The notes under the pieces were generated by a model, which saw only the letters and a list, made by a program, of their open reading frames with translations, did no database searches and was not told the DNA's origin. Positions 1-10,680 of a stretch of DNA of 64,000 nt are shown here, one piece after another; within the stretch, counting starts at the first letter, position 1; each line of letters begins with the position of its first letter. The stretch is taken from the NCBI GenBank assembly GCA_036346405.1, contig CM070559.1, forward strand, positions 38,353,889-38,417,888, given 5' to 3'. Position numbers and translations under genes: made by a program. This DNA is from Phyllostachys edulis. Lineage: Eukaryota > Streptophyta > Magnoliopsida > Poales > Poaceae.

Positions 1-993
1 AACAGAAGAAGAATAAAGTATTGAAGAAGAAGAAAAGTTAAGAAGAAAATCTTTACTTTTTAACTCGGAATGTTTCAGCTCCATATTCTTTATTCGCTGG
101 GTCAGTCCTACGACCACAGCAAAATTCTTGACCATAAGCTACACAAATAGCATTCTTCTTTAAGTTTCTTATAAACTTTTTAGAGGAGAAACTATCAAAA
201 TGGTTGTGGATACTTACCTGAATTGCCACATCATTATATTCGGCAAAAATTGTATCAGGACCCGTCTCGGCTTGACGGTCTGATATCTTTCCCCAAACAT
301 CGTCAAGCTCCTTATCCTCGATAAATCAAGGGTAAAAAGGGAACTTGTTAGATTGAGAGGGATTACCAACAGGGGTCGGAATCTGTTGAGAACCTTCAGG
401 GACGTCTACCTCCACAGATAGAGTTAGAATCACCATCGATCCTCGAACAAGTTACCGCACCAACGCCGCCGGGGCTTCCTTGACCACTTTGTCTTCAGGA
501 ACTTTAGCCTGAGAAGTGTTTTGGACAAGGACTTCCTCGATTGCTTCATCCTCAGAAATGTTCTGGTCGAAGACGACTGGGACACCAGAAGATCTGTACA
601 AAAAGAAGAAAGGAAGCTCAACAAGTCAATTGTCCAAGATTTTTAAGGTATGCACTCATATGACTATTTCGTTTATACGTACCTAGTCGATTTTTTTGTA
701 TTAACCTTGAAACGCGCTGGATTAAATTCTGTAGCGCTCACTTTTCTATTCTTCTCAACCAATTTCACTGGTTCTAAGCTGGCAGGGCTAGTTGTATCCC
801 TCACATCCTCCAATATGAGGTCGGACGTGATATTCTCGACTAGCTGGTTGAGGATAGCGTTCTTGACCATCGAGTCAGAAGGTGTGGTTTCATCGACCTC
901 CAGAGTAGTTGTTTCAGTAACAACTGTCAGGTCGTGAACGACCACTTTGGGCTCTACGGGCCTTCCATCTTTTGCACCTAAGTCAAAAATCAA
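1..993 (-). pseudogene. H1 antisense ORF, distal (C-terminal) part
   Basis: This is the downstream part of an ORF that runs antisense to the plus-strand Tat-type gypsy element H1. It is read from the complement in pieces (about 993-673, 624-430, then to the window edge) with frame breaks between them. The same order of segments, including an acidic stretch and a KKSTRY block, occurs on the plus strand of H2 at 34760-35640, so this is a family feature and not a chance ORF. No catalytic motif was recognised. Some Tat-lineage gypsy elements are known to carry an extra ORF between pol and the 3' LTR, often antisense. The gene continues beyond the left edge of the window. Confidence 0.6.
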
Positions 994-1190
994 ATTTGAT
1001 TAGGTGATGAAATTTTCCATCTAAATATATATCTTCTGTCAAGTGCTCTTTTACCTCGGGGAGATCATCTTCTTCCATGACCTCTGGGCTGGAATCGATC
1101 GGAACCGCGGTAGAATTTAAATCCCTACCGGATTGTATAACCTTCCATCCGACCGCCTACACATTAGCAAAATGAATAACAGATGGGAGG

Positions 1191-1223
1191 ATATATATAT
1201 ATATATATGTATGTATGTATGTA

Positions 1224-1281
<58 letters not shown>

Positions 1282-1322
1282 TGTATGTATGTATGTATGT
1301 ATGTATGTATGTATGTATATAT
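1191..1322. repeat. Compound (TA)n / (TATG)n microsatellite
   Basis: Runs of TA dinucleotides alternate with about 20 TATG/GTAT tetranucleotide units. The repeat lies between two coding blocks of the H1 antisense ORF, probably in an intron or spacer, and is absent at the matching position of H2 (about 34560-34700). The YVCMYVC-like ORFs that cross it are artefacts of the repeat. Confidence 0.95.
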
Positions 1323-1329
1323 AAAAGGT

Positions 1330-1605
1330 AAAGGAAAATTGGTTATCTACCTTAAGTCTCCTCAATATCTCTTCATCAGAGACGATCGCCAAAATACCGG
1401 GAAATACAACCTTCTCTTCAGGCTCCCCGGTGCAGATCATTTTGATCTGCTCTCTGACCTCGTCAAGGGAAAGAACTTCAAAAAAAAGACAAAAGAGATT
1501 TCAAGGTTATATGATAATTTACTGATAAGCTATACTGGTCGGAGCATCTTCAAAGACTTACCATCCCTTGAGTCCTTGATTGCATCATCCCGACCAATGT
1601 ACTAG
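1330..1605 (-). pseudogene. H1 antisense ORF, middle block
   Basis: A short complement-strand coding block (clearest at about 1440-1330) contains the peptide ICTGEPEEKV and ends beside the microsatellite. It lies between the PF04195-like block (1671-2304) and the distal block (1-993), so it is probably an internal exon or segment of the same antisense ORF. H2 appears to lack most of this block, because its PF04195 part stops at 34506 and the next shared segment begins near 34560. Support is positional and from coding character only. Confidence 0.4.
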
Positions 1606-1670
1606 AGTAGGGAATGGTCTTGGAGCTTCAGATGACTAATTCGGCGCATGGTGAAATCCCTCACCACGTG

Positions 1671-2304
1671 CTAGGAAGTCAAGCCTTTCCTCCTTAGGTC
1701 TTGAATAGCCTCCACACATCTTCCGACTGTCCCTTTCTTCTCCACGATTCCCCTCCACTTTGTATTCTCGTTCGCCCTATTTCCGGCGAAGTAGAGGCCA
1801 TCGTCCTTTGTGACCGTCATGTAAAACCAGTTTTTTTTTCCATGACGACCACGAGGATTTCGAGTACATTGGGATGTACTCATCATCCTTCCCATCATGA
1901 AGGCGTAGCGTGCATTCTCCAGGACCCACCGTGGATCTTCCTGACATTGCCATCTGGTAAAAGTACCTGAAGTGCTTCAAATTCGGTCACACTCCTAGGT
2001 ACACCTCACATAGATAGATGAAAATGCTGATGTTGGCGATGGAGTTCAGAGCCAAATTCACCAACTCTACCCCATAGTACTCTAAAACTTGGGAGAGGAA
2101 TTTGTGCGCCGGTAGCCTCAACTCGCACCCGATGTAGGCGAGGAAAATAGGGATTTCCCCTTCCTCACGGCTCGAAAAGTGTTCTCCGGCCGCTGACCTC
2201 CACTTGATCAAGTTCTTATCCGGGAGCATTCCGATTCTTTCAGGTGCCTCGAGCTTCCTATCGCTTAGATCCGAAGTCACCCACTTGGTGATCGAGTTTG
2301 ACAT
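1671..2304 (-). pseudogene. H1 antisense ORF, PF04195-like domain
   Basis: The ATG at 2304 (complement) opens a reading frame starting MSNSITKW. Within the first 105 codons it has the pattern of the 'putative gypsy type transposon' domain (PF04195): FLAYIG, LPAHKF, LEYYGVEL and a final IYLCEVYLG. The frame stops at 1987, and the continuation is readable in other frames down to 1671 (blocks around ARYAFMMG and KNWFYMTV), so the gene is frameshifted. H2 has the same start (MSEQITKW at 34216), which supports the ATG choice. The domain has no established biochemical activity. It lies antisense to H1 gag-pol, directly upstream of the polypurine tract and 3' LTR. Confidence 0.75.
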
Positions 2305-2645
2305 GGTGGGATCTCGTGAGGAGTTGGATAGAGGTCGGTGGAAGCTTTGAGTAGAAAAGAAAGCGGAGGTCAGAAATGATTCTTGGCAAAAAAATGAAGA
2401 GAATTGAGGGAAGATCTAAAAGTGTAAAATCTCTAAAGCCCAGCAATGGGGATTTTATAGTTTCAGATCTTTAACAGCAATCGAGAGTTATCCAAAGTCC
2501 AACGGACAAAAAAAACTCTTTGATTCCCAATGCAGGTTCACAACTTTAAAATGAATACAGACCACCTCGTATGTCACGGCATTAAATGAGGGTCTACCCG
2601 ATATGACTTCATCGGAAGAAGGTGTTCACACGACCTATTCATTTA

Positions 2646-2661
2646 AAGTTTGAGGGCTAGC
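2646..2661 (+). other. H1 polypurine tract (PPT)
   Basis: A purine-rich AAGTTTGAGGGCTAGC directly abuts the TG of the LTR. The equivalent site of H2 reads AAAGTTCGGGGGCTAGC on its own strand, which supports a conserved plus-strand priming site. Confidence 0.75.
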
Positions 2662-3367
2662 TGACGAGGATTAAAATATCTATGTATTACTTTAATACAT
2701 AATAAAAGACCATACGTCTTCATGGTCGTAACCCCTGAGGCTAACAACCTCACTGGTCGTAAGGATTCAACAGGTTACATAATGGGTACCTTGGTTGGAC
2801 AAGGTCCTGTACCTAGTCTCCGACCAAGTAGCTGCGCGTAAGATTTATGAACTAGTATCCGAATCTAATTCCAAGTATATTCTTTACCGTGTGATGAATG
2901 GAACACGTGTTGTATACTCCATGCCACGCGACGTTGCATAATCGTAAGACACTAACAAACAACCATCATACGGTTGAGGTCTTATAGACGCTCAACCGCA
3001 GAGCAGTTGATACTTTATCAACCATCGCCTCATTCCGACCAGTCACAACGCTTCACAACGGACGTCTTCTCCAGGAGCAACTGCTACCTCTTCGGAAGTT
3101 ATTTAAGGATGGAGCGCGGGCGAAGGCAGAGATCATCTGGGATCATATTAGAGCAGCATAATCAGCCTTAGATTCATGCTTTAAGTCTGATTAAATAGCA
3201 TAGCAAGCTTCACACTCAGTGTAACTAGGATTAGTCCACTGCTTGATTGTAGGCACCCCCTATAATAGCCAGTTCATATCAATAAAGAGTAGTCACATTC
3301 TCTACCAAGAGATCTGTGCCATTTTCCTCTATTTTATTTTGTAAGATCGTCGACTCGATCGTCGACA
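2662..3367 (+). mobile_element. H1 3' LTR (Tat-type Ty3/gypsy)
   Basis: This 706 bp LTR runs from TGACGAGGATTAAAA to GATCGTCGACA and has TG...CA ends. It aligns along its full length with the complement of both H2 LTRs (33142-33832 and 52827-53499), including a TTTAAGGATGGAGC TATA-like block and the terminal GATCGTCGACA. With the PPT at its left edge it is the 3' LTR of a plus-strand element whose gag-pol lies outside the window. The right flank is CTAAC, so the left TSD cannot be checked here. Confidence 0.9.
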
Positions 3368-3799
3368 CTAACCTCTCCACTTTTCTCTCCTAACCCTAAA
3401 ACACAAACTAGGGTTTTAGATATGAGGGTTGGGGGAGTGCACACCCAGCACCCTCCCCTATTTATAGTGGAGGCTAGCTTTTAGAAGAATATCCCTAATG
3501 GGCACCCGTTAAGCCCACACACAAACGGGTTTCACTTACACACGCATTTCAAAGCTCCGTCTTCATCTTCTCTTGACCAAAACCACTTCTCCTTGCGCCG
3601 TCTTATGCCGCGGTTTAGCCAAAAGCCATTAAGATAGTATTTAGGTGAAGTTACCAAAAATACCCCTTCTCGATCCTTCTCCAAAGACCGAGTCCAAATC
3701 TTTATGAAGCAATCCCATGCTTCACCACGTGTAGGTTGATCAATGGCATGGATATGGAGATACCAAACTAATAATATGGAAACATGTTAGAGAACATGG
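3368..3799 (-). repeat. Tandem unit X1: Q-LTR fragment plus linker
   Basis: About 372 bp match the complement of the TATA-proximal part of Q-family LTRs (compare QS 37190-37560), including CTATTTATAG (minus-strand TATA box) at about 3459. They are followed by a 60 bp linker (ATGGATATGG...AACATGG) absent from other Q copies. The segment begins exactly where the H1 LTR ends. Copies X2 and X3 start at the same base, CTAACC. Confidence 0.85.
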
Positions 3800-5070
3800 T
3801 GTTGGATAAGACCCACCTTGAGACACAATTGAGATTGTTATGATTCTATGTGTCGTTAGTTGGTCTCAAGTAATGATGATGTATAATCCTTAGACTTGAG
3901 ATCAGCATGGTTTTCTACATGTGTAATAGCACTCTTTGGGGTTGCCAATTGCTACTCGTAACGGGTAGTTATAAAGGTAGCTTTCGGGTATGCTCTGAAA
4001 CATGCAGATGAATGTGACTGGTCGGATATGAGATTTGCCCCTCCTAACATAATAGGAGAGATGTCTCTAGGACCCTCATTGTGGTCGGATAAAGTAAGTG
4101 CATGGCCATGCCACTCGTGATCGAAGTGTTCGACCATATGAAGTTATCCGACACTCGATCGAGAAAGTATTGAACAGTCCATGGATGACACAACATCTCT
4201 CCTAGAGTTCAACCAGATATCATGAGGCAAAGGGAGAATACTTGAGTAGGTTGCTTAGTTCGATCAGTTACAGACTGGTCGTATGGAGATACGAGCTAGT
4301 CGTAGACTGGTAGAATGTAATCACAGAGTGGTTATAACCTGGTCGTAAGGAGTTACGAACTGGTCGTATAGAGATAGGACCTGATCATAAGTGATGAGGA
4401 CCTGGTCGTAGATCATATTGCATTAAGGTTCGTCCGATATAATTTGTGTGTATTTGGAAATCATTATGTTATGTTAGGAACCGCTAACAAGTACGCATAA
4501 ACCTAACGGGTCACACACTTAATGGGTTGGAAGAAACCAGTACGGATACGATTCATCAAATTTGTTTGGATAGGATCCGTCACGAGCAATATATAAGGAG
4601 ATGCTTGAGGCTATTGGGAGATAGATGAGTTGACGTGAGTTGCTCCACCGAAACCCTAGCCGTCATCTTACAGAGAGCTCTGCTGTGCGACTTGGTGCTA
4701 GCACACCGGCGTACAGTTGTTCCTTCCCTCGATGTGTGGATACCATAGAGGCGCTACTACGGATGCTGTTGCGGTTGAGGACGATCTGCGATCTTGATAA
4801 GGAACTATAGAGGTTGCTAGAGGAGACGATTGATCAGCGAGGACGTTGGCCGATCGACTATGACCACTGCATCGACGTGCTCAACACTGGATGATCGACT
4901 ACAACCACTACATCGATGCGCTCTACGTTAGACCAGGCTGCTCCAACTCTTCTTCTGCTGCTCTGCGTGTCTGGTGGTAACGACCTGTGATCATCTACTT
5001 GCTTGGCTTCCTGGTTTACGTGGTAGAAATTTTTGATTTGTTGCTTTCGTAGCCTATTCGTACCCCAACA
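3800..5070 (+). mobile_element. B1 LTR copy (family B)
   Basis: A 1271 bp block has inverted ends TGTTGG...CCAACA, typical of LTRs, and a TATA box at 4590-4598. It carries CTGGTCGTA-type short repeats at about 4270-4420. No PBS or internal coding region of a B element is visible. It is about 94% similar by eye to B2 but lacks roughly 45-55 bp near 4490 that B2 keeps. The left neighbour is the X1 linker and the right neighbour is X2. The flanks ACATGG and CTAAC do not form a TSD. It could be copia or gypsy. Confidence 0.7.
4590..4598 (+). promoter_or_regulatory. TATA box in B1 LTR
   Basis: TATATAAGG lies about 480 bp before the LTR end. The same box is conserved in B2 and followed by the same sequence (AGATGCTTGAGG), so it is the likely LTR core promoter on the plus strand. 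Confidence 0.6.
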
Positions 5071-5490
5071 CTAACCTCTCCACTTTTCTCTCCTAACCCT
5101 AAAACACAAACTAGGGTTTTAGATATGAGGGTTGGGGGTGCACAACCAGCACCCTCCCCTATTTATAGTGGAGGCTAGCTTCTAGAAGGATACCCCTAAT
5201 GGGCACCCGTTAAGCCCACACACAAACAGGTTTCACTTATGCACATATTTCAAAGCGTTGTCTTCATCTTCTCTTGACCTAAACCACTTCTTCTTGCGCC
5301 GCAGTTTAGCCAAAAGCCATTTAAGGCGGTATTTAGGTGAAGTTACCAAAATACCCCTTCTCGATCCTTCTCCAAAGATTGAGTCCAAATCTTCATGAAG
5401 TAATCCCATGCTTCGCCACGTGTATTTTGATCAACGGCATGGATATGGAGATATCAAACCAATAATATGAAAACATGTTAGAGAACATGG
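5071..5490 (-). repeat. Tandem unit X2: Q-LTR fragment plus linker
   Basis: Second copy of X, with the same start base (CTAACC) and the same 60 bp linker ending AACATGG. It lies between B1 and B2. By eye it is about 95% identical to X1. Confidence 0.85.
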
Positions 5491-6816
5491 TGTTGGATAA
5501 GACCCACCTTGAGACACTATTGAGATTGTTATGATTCTATGTGTCGTTAGTTGGTCTCAAGCAATGATGATGTATAATCCTTAGACTTGAGATCAGCATG
5601 GTTTCCTACATGTGTAATAGCACTCTTTGGGGTTACCAATCGCTATTTGTAACTAGGTAGTTATAAAGGTAGCTTTCGGGCATGCTCTGAAACATGCAGA
5701 TGAATGCGACTGGTCGGATCTGGGATTTACCCCTCCTAACATAATAGGAGAGATGTCTCTGGGCCCCTCGTTGTGGTCGGATAAAGTAAGAGCATGGCCA
5801 TGCCACTAGTAATCGAAGTGTTCGACCACATAAAGTTATCCGACACTCGATCGAGAAAGTATTGAACAGTCCATGGATGACGCAACATATCTCCTGGATT
5901 TCATCCAGATATCGTGAGGCAAAGGGAGAATACTTGAGTAGGTTGCTTAGTTTGATCAGTTACAGACTAGTCGTATGGAGATACGAGCTGGTCGTAGACT
6001 GGTAGAACGTAACACAGAGTGGTCGTAACCTGGTCGTAAGGAGTTACGAACTGGTCATGACCAAATATGAACTGGTCGTATAGAGATAGAACCTTATCAT
6101 AAGTAATGAGGACCTGGTCGTAGATCATATTGCATTAAGGTTCGTCCGATATAATTTGTGTGTATTCGGGAATCGCTATGTTCTGCTAGGAACAGCTAAC
6201 GACTTGTGGTCAGAAAGGGTTTCCGAGTCACAACCAAATACGCATAAACCTAACGGGTCACACACTTAACAGGTTGGAACAAACTAGTACAGATACGATT
6301 CATCAAATTTGTTCAGATAGGATTCGTCACGAGCACTATATAAGGAGATGCTTGAGGCTATTGGGAGATAGATAAGTTGACGTGAGTTGCTCCACCGAAA
6401 CCCTAGCTGCCATCTTCCTAAGAGCTTTGCTGTGCGATTTGGTGCTAGCACACCGGCGTACAGTTGTTCCTTCCCTGGACGTGTGGATACCGTAGAGGCG
6501 CTACTGCGATTGCTGTTGCGCTTGAGGACGATCCGCGATCTTCATAAGGAACTATAGAGGTTGCTGGAGGAGACGATCTATCAATGAGGACGTTGGCCGA
6601 TCGACTACGACCACTGCATCGATGTGCTTGACGCTGGACAGTCGACTACGACCACTATATCGACACGCTCTACATTGGACCAGGCTGCTACAACTCTTCT
6701 TCTGCTGCTCTGCACATCTAGTGGTAACGATCTGTGATTATCTACTTGCTTGGCTTCCTGGTTTACGTGGTACAAAATTTTGATTTGTTGCTATCGTAGC
6801 CTACCGTAAACCAACA
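5491..6816 (+). mobile_element. B2 LTR copy (family B)
   Basis: A 1326 bp copy of the B LTR with TGTTGG...CCAACA ends and a TATA box at 6337-6345. It retains a segment at about 6195-6235 that is missing from B1, so B1 is the deleted copy. CTGGTCGTA words occur at about 5970-6125. The array X1-B1-X2-B2-X3 implies tandem duplication of an (X+B) unit of about 1.7 kb and not three independent insertions. Confidence 0.7.
6337..6345 (+). promoter_or_regulatory. TATA box in B2 LTR
   Basis: TATATAAGG at the same LTR position as in B1, with conserved downstream sequence. Confidence 0.55.
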
Positions 6817-7509
6817 CTAACCACTCCACTTTTCTCTCCTAATCCTAAAACACTAACTAGGGTTTTAGATATGAGGGTTAGGGGTGCACAACCAGCACAC
6901 TCCCCTACTTATAGTGGAGGCTAGCTTCTAGAACGATATCCGTGATGGTCACCCGTTAAGCCCACACACAAACGGGTTTCACTTACGCACGTATTTCAAA
7001 GCATCGTCTTCATCTTCTCTTGACCTAAACCACTTCTTATTGTGTCGTAGTTTAGCCAAAAGCCATTTAAGGCGGTATTTAGGTGAAGTTACCAAAATAC
7101 CCCTTCTCGATCCTTCTCCAAAGACCGAGTCCAAATCTTCATAAAGCAATCTCATGCTTCGCCACGTGTAGGTTGATCAGTGGCTCTCTTCATATCGACA
7201 AGTCTCTCCCATCCGGCTCCCACCGAAACCACCATGGCACTTGCACCGACCCCCGTGCCGCTTAATGCAACCCGTCGCACCGAACTTCCTGTCCGGTCAT
7301 CCTTGTCCCTTTTGCGCCATGCTTGAGTCTTCTGACTTCACCCAGCATCCACGATCGTTCTGAACCTCAGCTCTCCAAGCCTAGTCCCGATAATCCTCGT
7401 CGTTGACCTCCAAGCTTCCTGCACAACAATAGACAAAGAAATCGATTCCGGGAACAAGTTCTTCGCAACTTGACCCACGTTAGTCAAAACATGCATCATG
7501 CTACACATA
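6817..7509 (-). mobile_element. Tandem unit X3 and remainder of minus-strand Q LTR (Q0)
   Basis: Third copy of X. Here there is no linker: after GGTTGATCA the sequence continues as ordinary Q LTR (CAAGTCTCTCCC..., GATCGTTCTG..., CTTGACCCACG) to CATGCATCATGCTACACATA, where G1 starts. It therefore anchors the array in a real Q LTR in minus orientation. A TATA box (CTACTTATAG on the plus strand) is near 6906. The Q LTR is cut off at the G1 edge. Confidence 0.8.
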
Positions 7510-10419
7510 TGTAACATCCCAAAGTGCTGTTACCAAAATAAAAATAAATAAAGTTATTATTTTGTTGGAATTAATGAATTTGAAAGAGTTTTATGGCTTT
7601 ATTTGAATTTCTAAAGTTTTAAAAGTCAAAAGTAAAATTTTCTTAAAGTTTTTGATGTTTAATTTGAGTTAAAGTTGAAAAATAAAAATTAAATTAATTT
7701 CTGGAATTTTCTGAGATTTCAAAGGCTTTTCCCTAATTATTTTAAAGCCAAAATAATTTATTTGTAAAATTAAAAGCCAACTTTAAGCTGAAAATAATTT
7801 TATTAAGTCCAAAATAACTCTAGAGATTTCTGTGAATTTTTCTAGAATTTTTTGATTTTATTTGCTATTTTCTAAAGCCCTTTTTATTTATCAGTCTTAT
7901 TTTAATTAGAAAAGCATTTGAAAGTCAATCAATAGTTCTTGGGCCGAATTCCAAACTCGGCATGTTCCTGTTCATGCGCGCGTGGCCCAACCGGCCCGCA
8001 CCGCACCGGCCTCACCCTACCAAACCCTCTCTCACTCTTGACCGTTGGATTGTGAATCAACGGCCTGATCTTGTTGGCATCTTCGCTCGGTCTGAACCTC
8101 TCCACCAATACCGACCGTCTGATTTAAATCGGACGGCCCGCACGCTCGCACGCCCGCACCACCTTCCCATTTCTCTCGCTGCCAATGGGCCCGCCGCGTT
8201 TCTTCTTCCTCGCCCCTTTCTTCTCCGCGCAAATGCATGCTTATTTAAATTCAAGTAATTTAAATTCCTGTTCTAAAGCTTTATAATTATTCCCAATCCC
8301 ACTTGTATGGCCATTTATTGTCAAGATAGACAGTATAGAGAATCTTTCTGATTGTGAGGTATTTAGGGGTTAGAAATTGAAAGGATTAGATTGTAAGAAT
8401 GCATTACTATTGGTTGTTTGATCATAGGAATACCTTATCATTGGATTATAGCAATACCTGTTTGATGGATGTTGGATCATTGGAAATACATGAGTATGGG
8501 ATACTGGATTATATGAATATATGATTATTCGATGATTAGGCTTACGTGACATTTGGGTAATGGTTCATAGAGCTGGATTATTGTCAGATATTGGATTATA
8601 AAACTATATTGTTGAATGATGGACTGATGGATGTTGGATTATATGAATACATAGTTGTTGGATTATGATTGTTGGATGTTAGAATTACATGGTTATTTAT
8701 TATTGGATTATTGTTGGATATAGAAATGAATGTTGGATTTTAGGATTAAATCCTAGTGGGATTTTAGAAATAAAGCTTTATTCGATTATAGAAATATATC
8801 TTGGTTAGATTATACAGGTACATTTTGCTGGATTAGTAGAATGGATCACTATTGAGATCGGATTATTGATATCAGATTTTAGAAATAGATCTAGTCGTAG
8901 ATCTGGTCGTGTATCTGGTCGTAGATCTAGTCGTGGATTTGGTTGTGGATCTAGTCGTGGATTTGGTCGTGACTTTTGGATTGTTGGACAGTTGAAATAC
9001 TGATTTCGTACTTGACAATTCTTAGACATTGAATCCCTCACAACTTGTTACCCGAGATAAAACTCTGGTTAATACGTTAGTATGACTAGAATATGTTGAA
9101 AAACTATGCTTAGTCAAAGCTTAGACCCACAAATCTTCATTTGGGGAATTTACAGCCAAAAGATCAAATGTAATCTAAAGATTTTAACCATGACATTGGT
9201 TTGTCATGGAAGTTTGCAAATGCTTTGAAAAATTGAAATAAATTGAAAATTGGTTTGGACTTGGGCGAATTGGATGTTCGGATGGGTGCATGTTTATGCA
9301 CGAGATCGATTCATTTATATGGTCGAGGCCTAGGGTTTGTTTTGGAAATCGTCCAAGCAGTTAAGAACCGGTCTTCAAGCTGCATCTTGCTAAGCCCCAT
9401 CGTACTACCACATATCCTATGTGGCAGGAATTGGCTAACTAATTTGCAATATTTCACCGTGGTCGTGCCATCCTGTTGCGTGTGTGTCTTTTATGACCTA
9501 CTTTTATGTATTCCTACTTAGCGCAAGAGGGGGCTTAAATCCGGCGGATGGTTCAATCTAAAGGAAGCGAAACCTTAGCAAGGCAGAACTATAGTGGGAT
9601 GGCGCATTGTAAAGGCCTCGACACATGCTCTAGACTGCTTACCATAGGTAGTGAGCGGTGGTATCGGCGGATGCCAAACAAACTAGAGAATTCGTGTGGT
9701 GTGGGTAAAGTTATACAACCTCTGCAGAGTGTAAAACTATTCTAATAGCCGTGTCTACGGTCATGGACATGCTAGCAAAGCCACTCTAATTTAGATTTAG
9801 ATTTAGATTTTAAAAGGCTTTATCAAATGGTTTTGGATTTCTTATCCAATCGGGAATTTGGGCGGGTAGCCTTGTGATAGGAGGGTATCCTTCACCACTC
9901 TTGTGTGAATATTATCTGACTATAAAACTTGAGTTTTAGAAAATGAATTTTAGTTATAGAATAAGTGCTTTGGAACTTAGTACAAGTATTTGGAAAGAAA
10001 CATTGCTTTATGCAAAATCAACTCTATAAGCTTTCCTTTGTTATATCCCTACATGCATTATAATTTTGTAATTGGGTGTAACTTGCGGGGAACAGTTGTT
10101 TGTGCTCACTATTACTTAATAAAATGTTTTTCAGAGGAGAAGGACTTTGCATCTGCTGAAGACCTCGATGACTAGGCCGCTACCCCAGTCGATTGCCAGT
10201 GGCAAATTAGCTGGGCTCTACTGCTTCTTATTTCATCTTCCACTGTGTTTTGTTTTGTCAGCTTGTAAGCCTATCTGGTAATCAACTCTAGTATTTATTA
10301 TTAAAATTTTGCGATTATGGATGTTACTACATTTGTTTACTGTGTGAATTAGCCACTGATCATGGGACTAGTTTAGTAATACACAGTGGATTTGGGAGTG
10401 TTAATCTCAGGTCCTTACA
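7510..10419 (+). mobile_element. G1 solo-like LTR (large-LTR, Met-tRNA-primed family)
   Basis: A 2910 bp LTR starts TGTAACATCCCAAAGTGC and ends GGTCCTTACA. Both ends match G3 in complement (59896-62870), and the right end matches G4, where an adjacent PBS proves it is an LTR end. No PBS follows G1 at 10420. The flanks (ACATA left, GGTGG right) are not a TSD. The left flank is a minus-strand Q LTR and the right flank a plus-strand Q LTR. This suggests recombination between LTRs of two G elements at different sites. ORFs at 7962-8258 and 9243-9521 are non-coding LTR sequence. Confidence 0.85.
8886..8969 (+). repeat. 12-bp minisatellite, about 7 units, in G1
   Basis: Seven units of roughly TAGATCTAGTCG / TGGATTTGGTCG in tandem, all containing (A/G)GTCG or GGTTG. 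Confidence 0.9.
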
Positions 10420-10680
10420 GGTGGTCAGACCGGTTTTGCTCTGTTCACTATTCAACTTGGCGGCGATGTTCGTAGGTTAGGTCAATTTCTTAGATTTTAG
10501 TGCATATGTTTTGTATGATGCATGTTTTGACCAACGTGGGTCAAGTTGCGAGAACTTGTTCCTGTAATCGATTCCTTGGTCTATTGCTATGCAGGAAGCT
10601 TGGAGGTTAACGATGGTCAACGGAAAGGATGATCGGGACTAGGCTTGGAGAGCTGAGGTCCGGAACGATCGAGGATGCCG
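10420..10680 (+). mobile_element. C1 5' LTR fragment (Q family)
   Basis: Matches the plus-strand Q solo LTR (36755-37025): GGTGGTCAGACCGG, then TGCATGTTTTGACC, GTGGGTCAAGTTG, GGCTTGGAGAGCTGAGG and CGATCGAGGATG. It starts at the G1 edge and stops at about 10680, where gag sequence follows directly. The rest of the LTR, the PBS, the leader and the gag N-terminus are therefore deleted. Confidence 0.8.

Noticed and set aside
1133..1605. Plus- and minus-strand ORFs rich in Tyr/Val/Cys/Met or Ile/His/Thr
   Set aside because: They are translations of the TA/TATG microsatellite.
7962..8258. GC-rich ORF in G1
   Set aside because: Lies in the GC-rich block of an LTR; open on both strands and not conserved in G2-G4.
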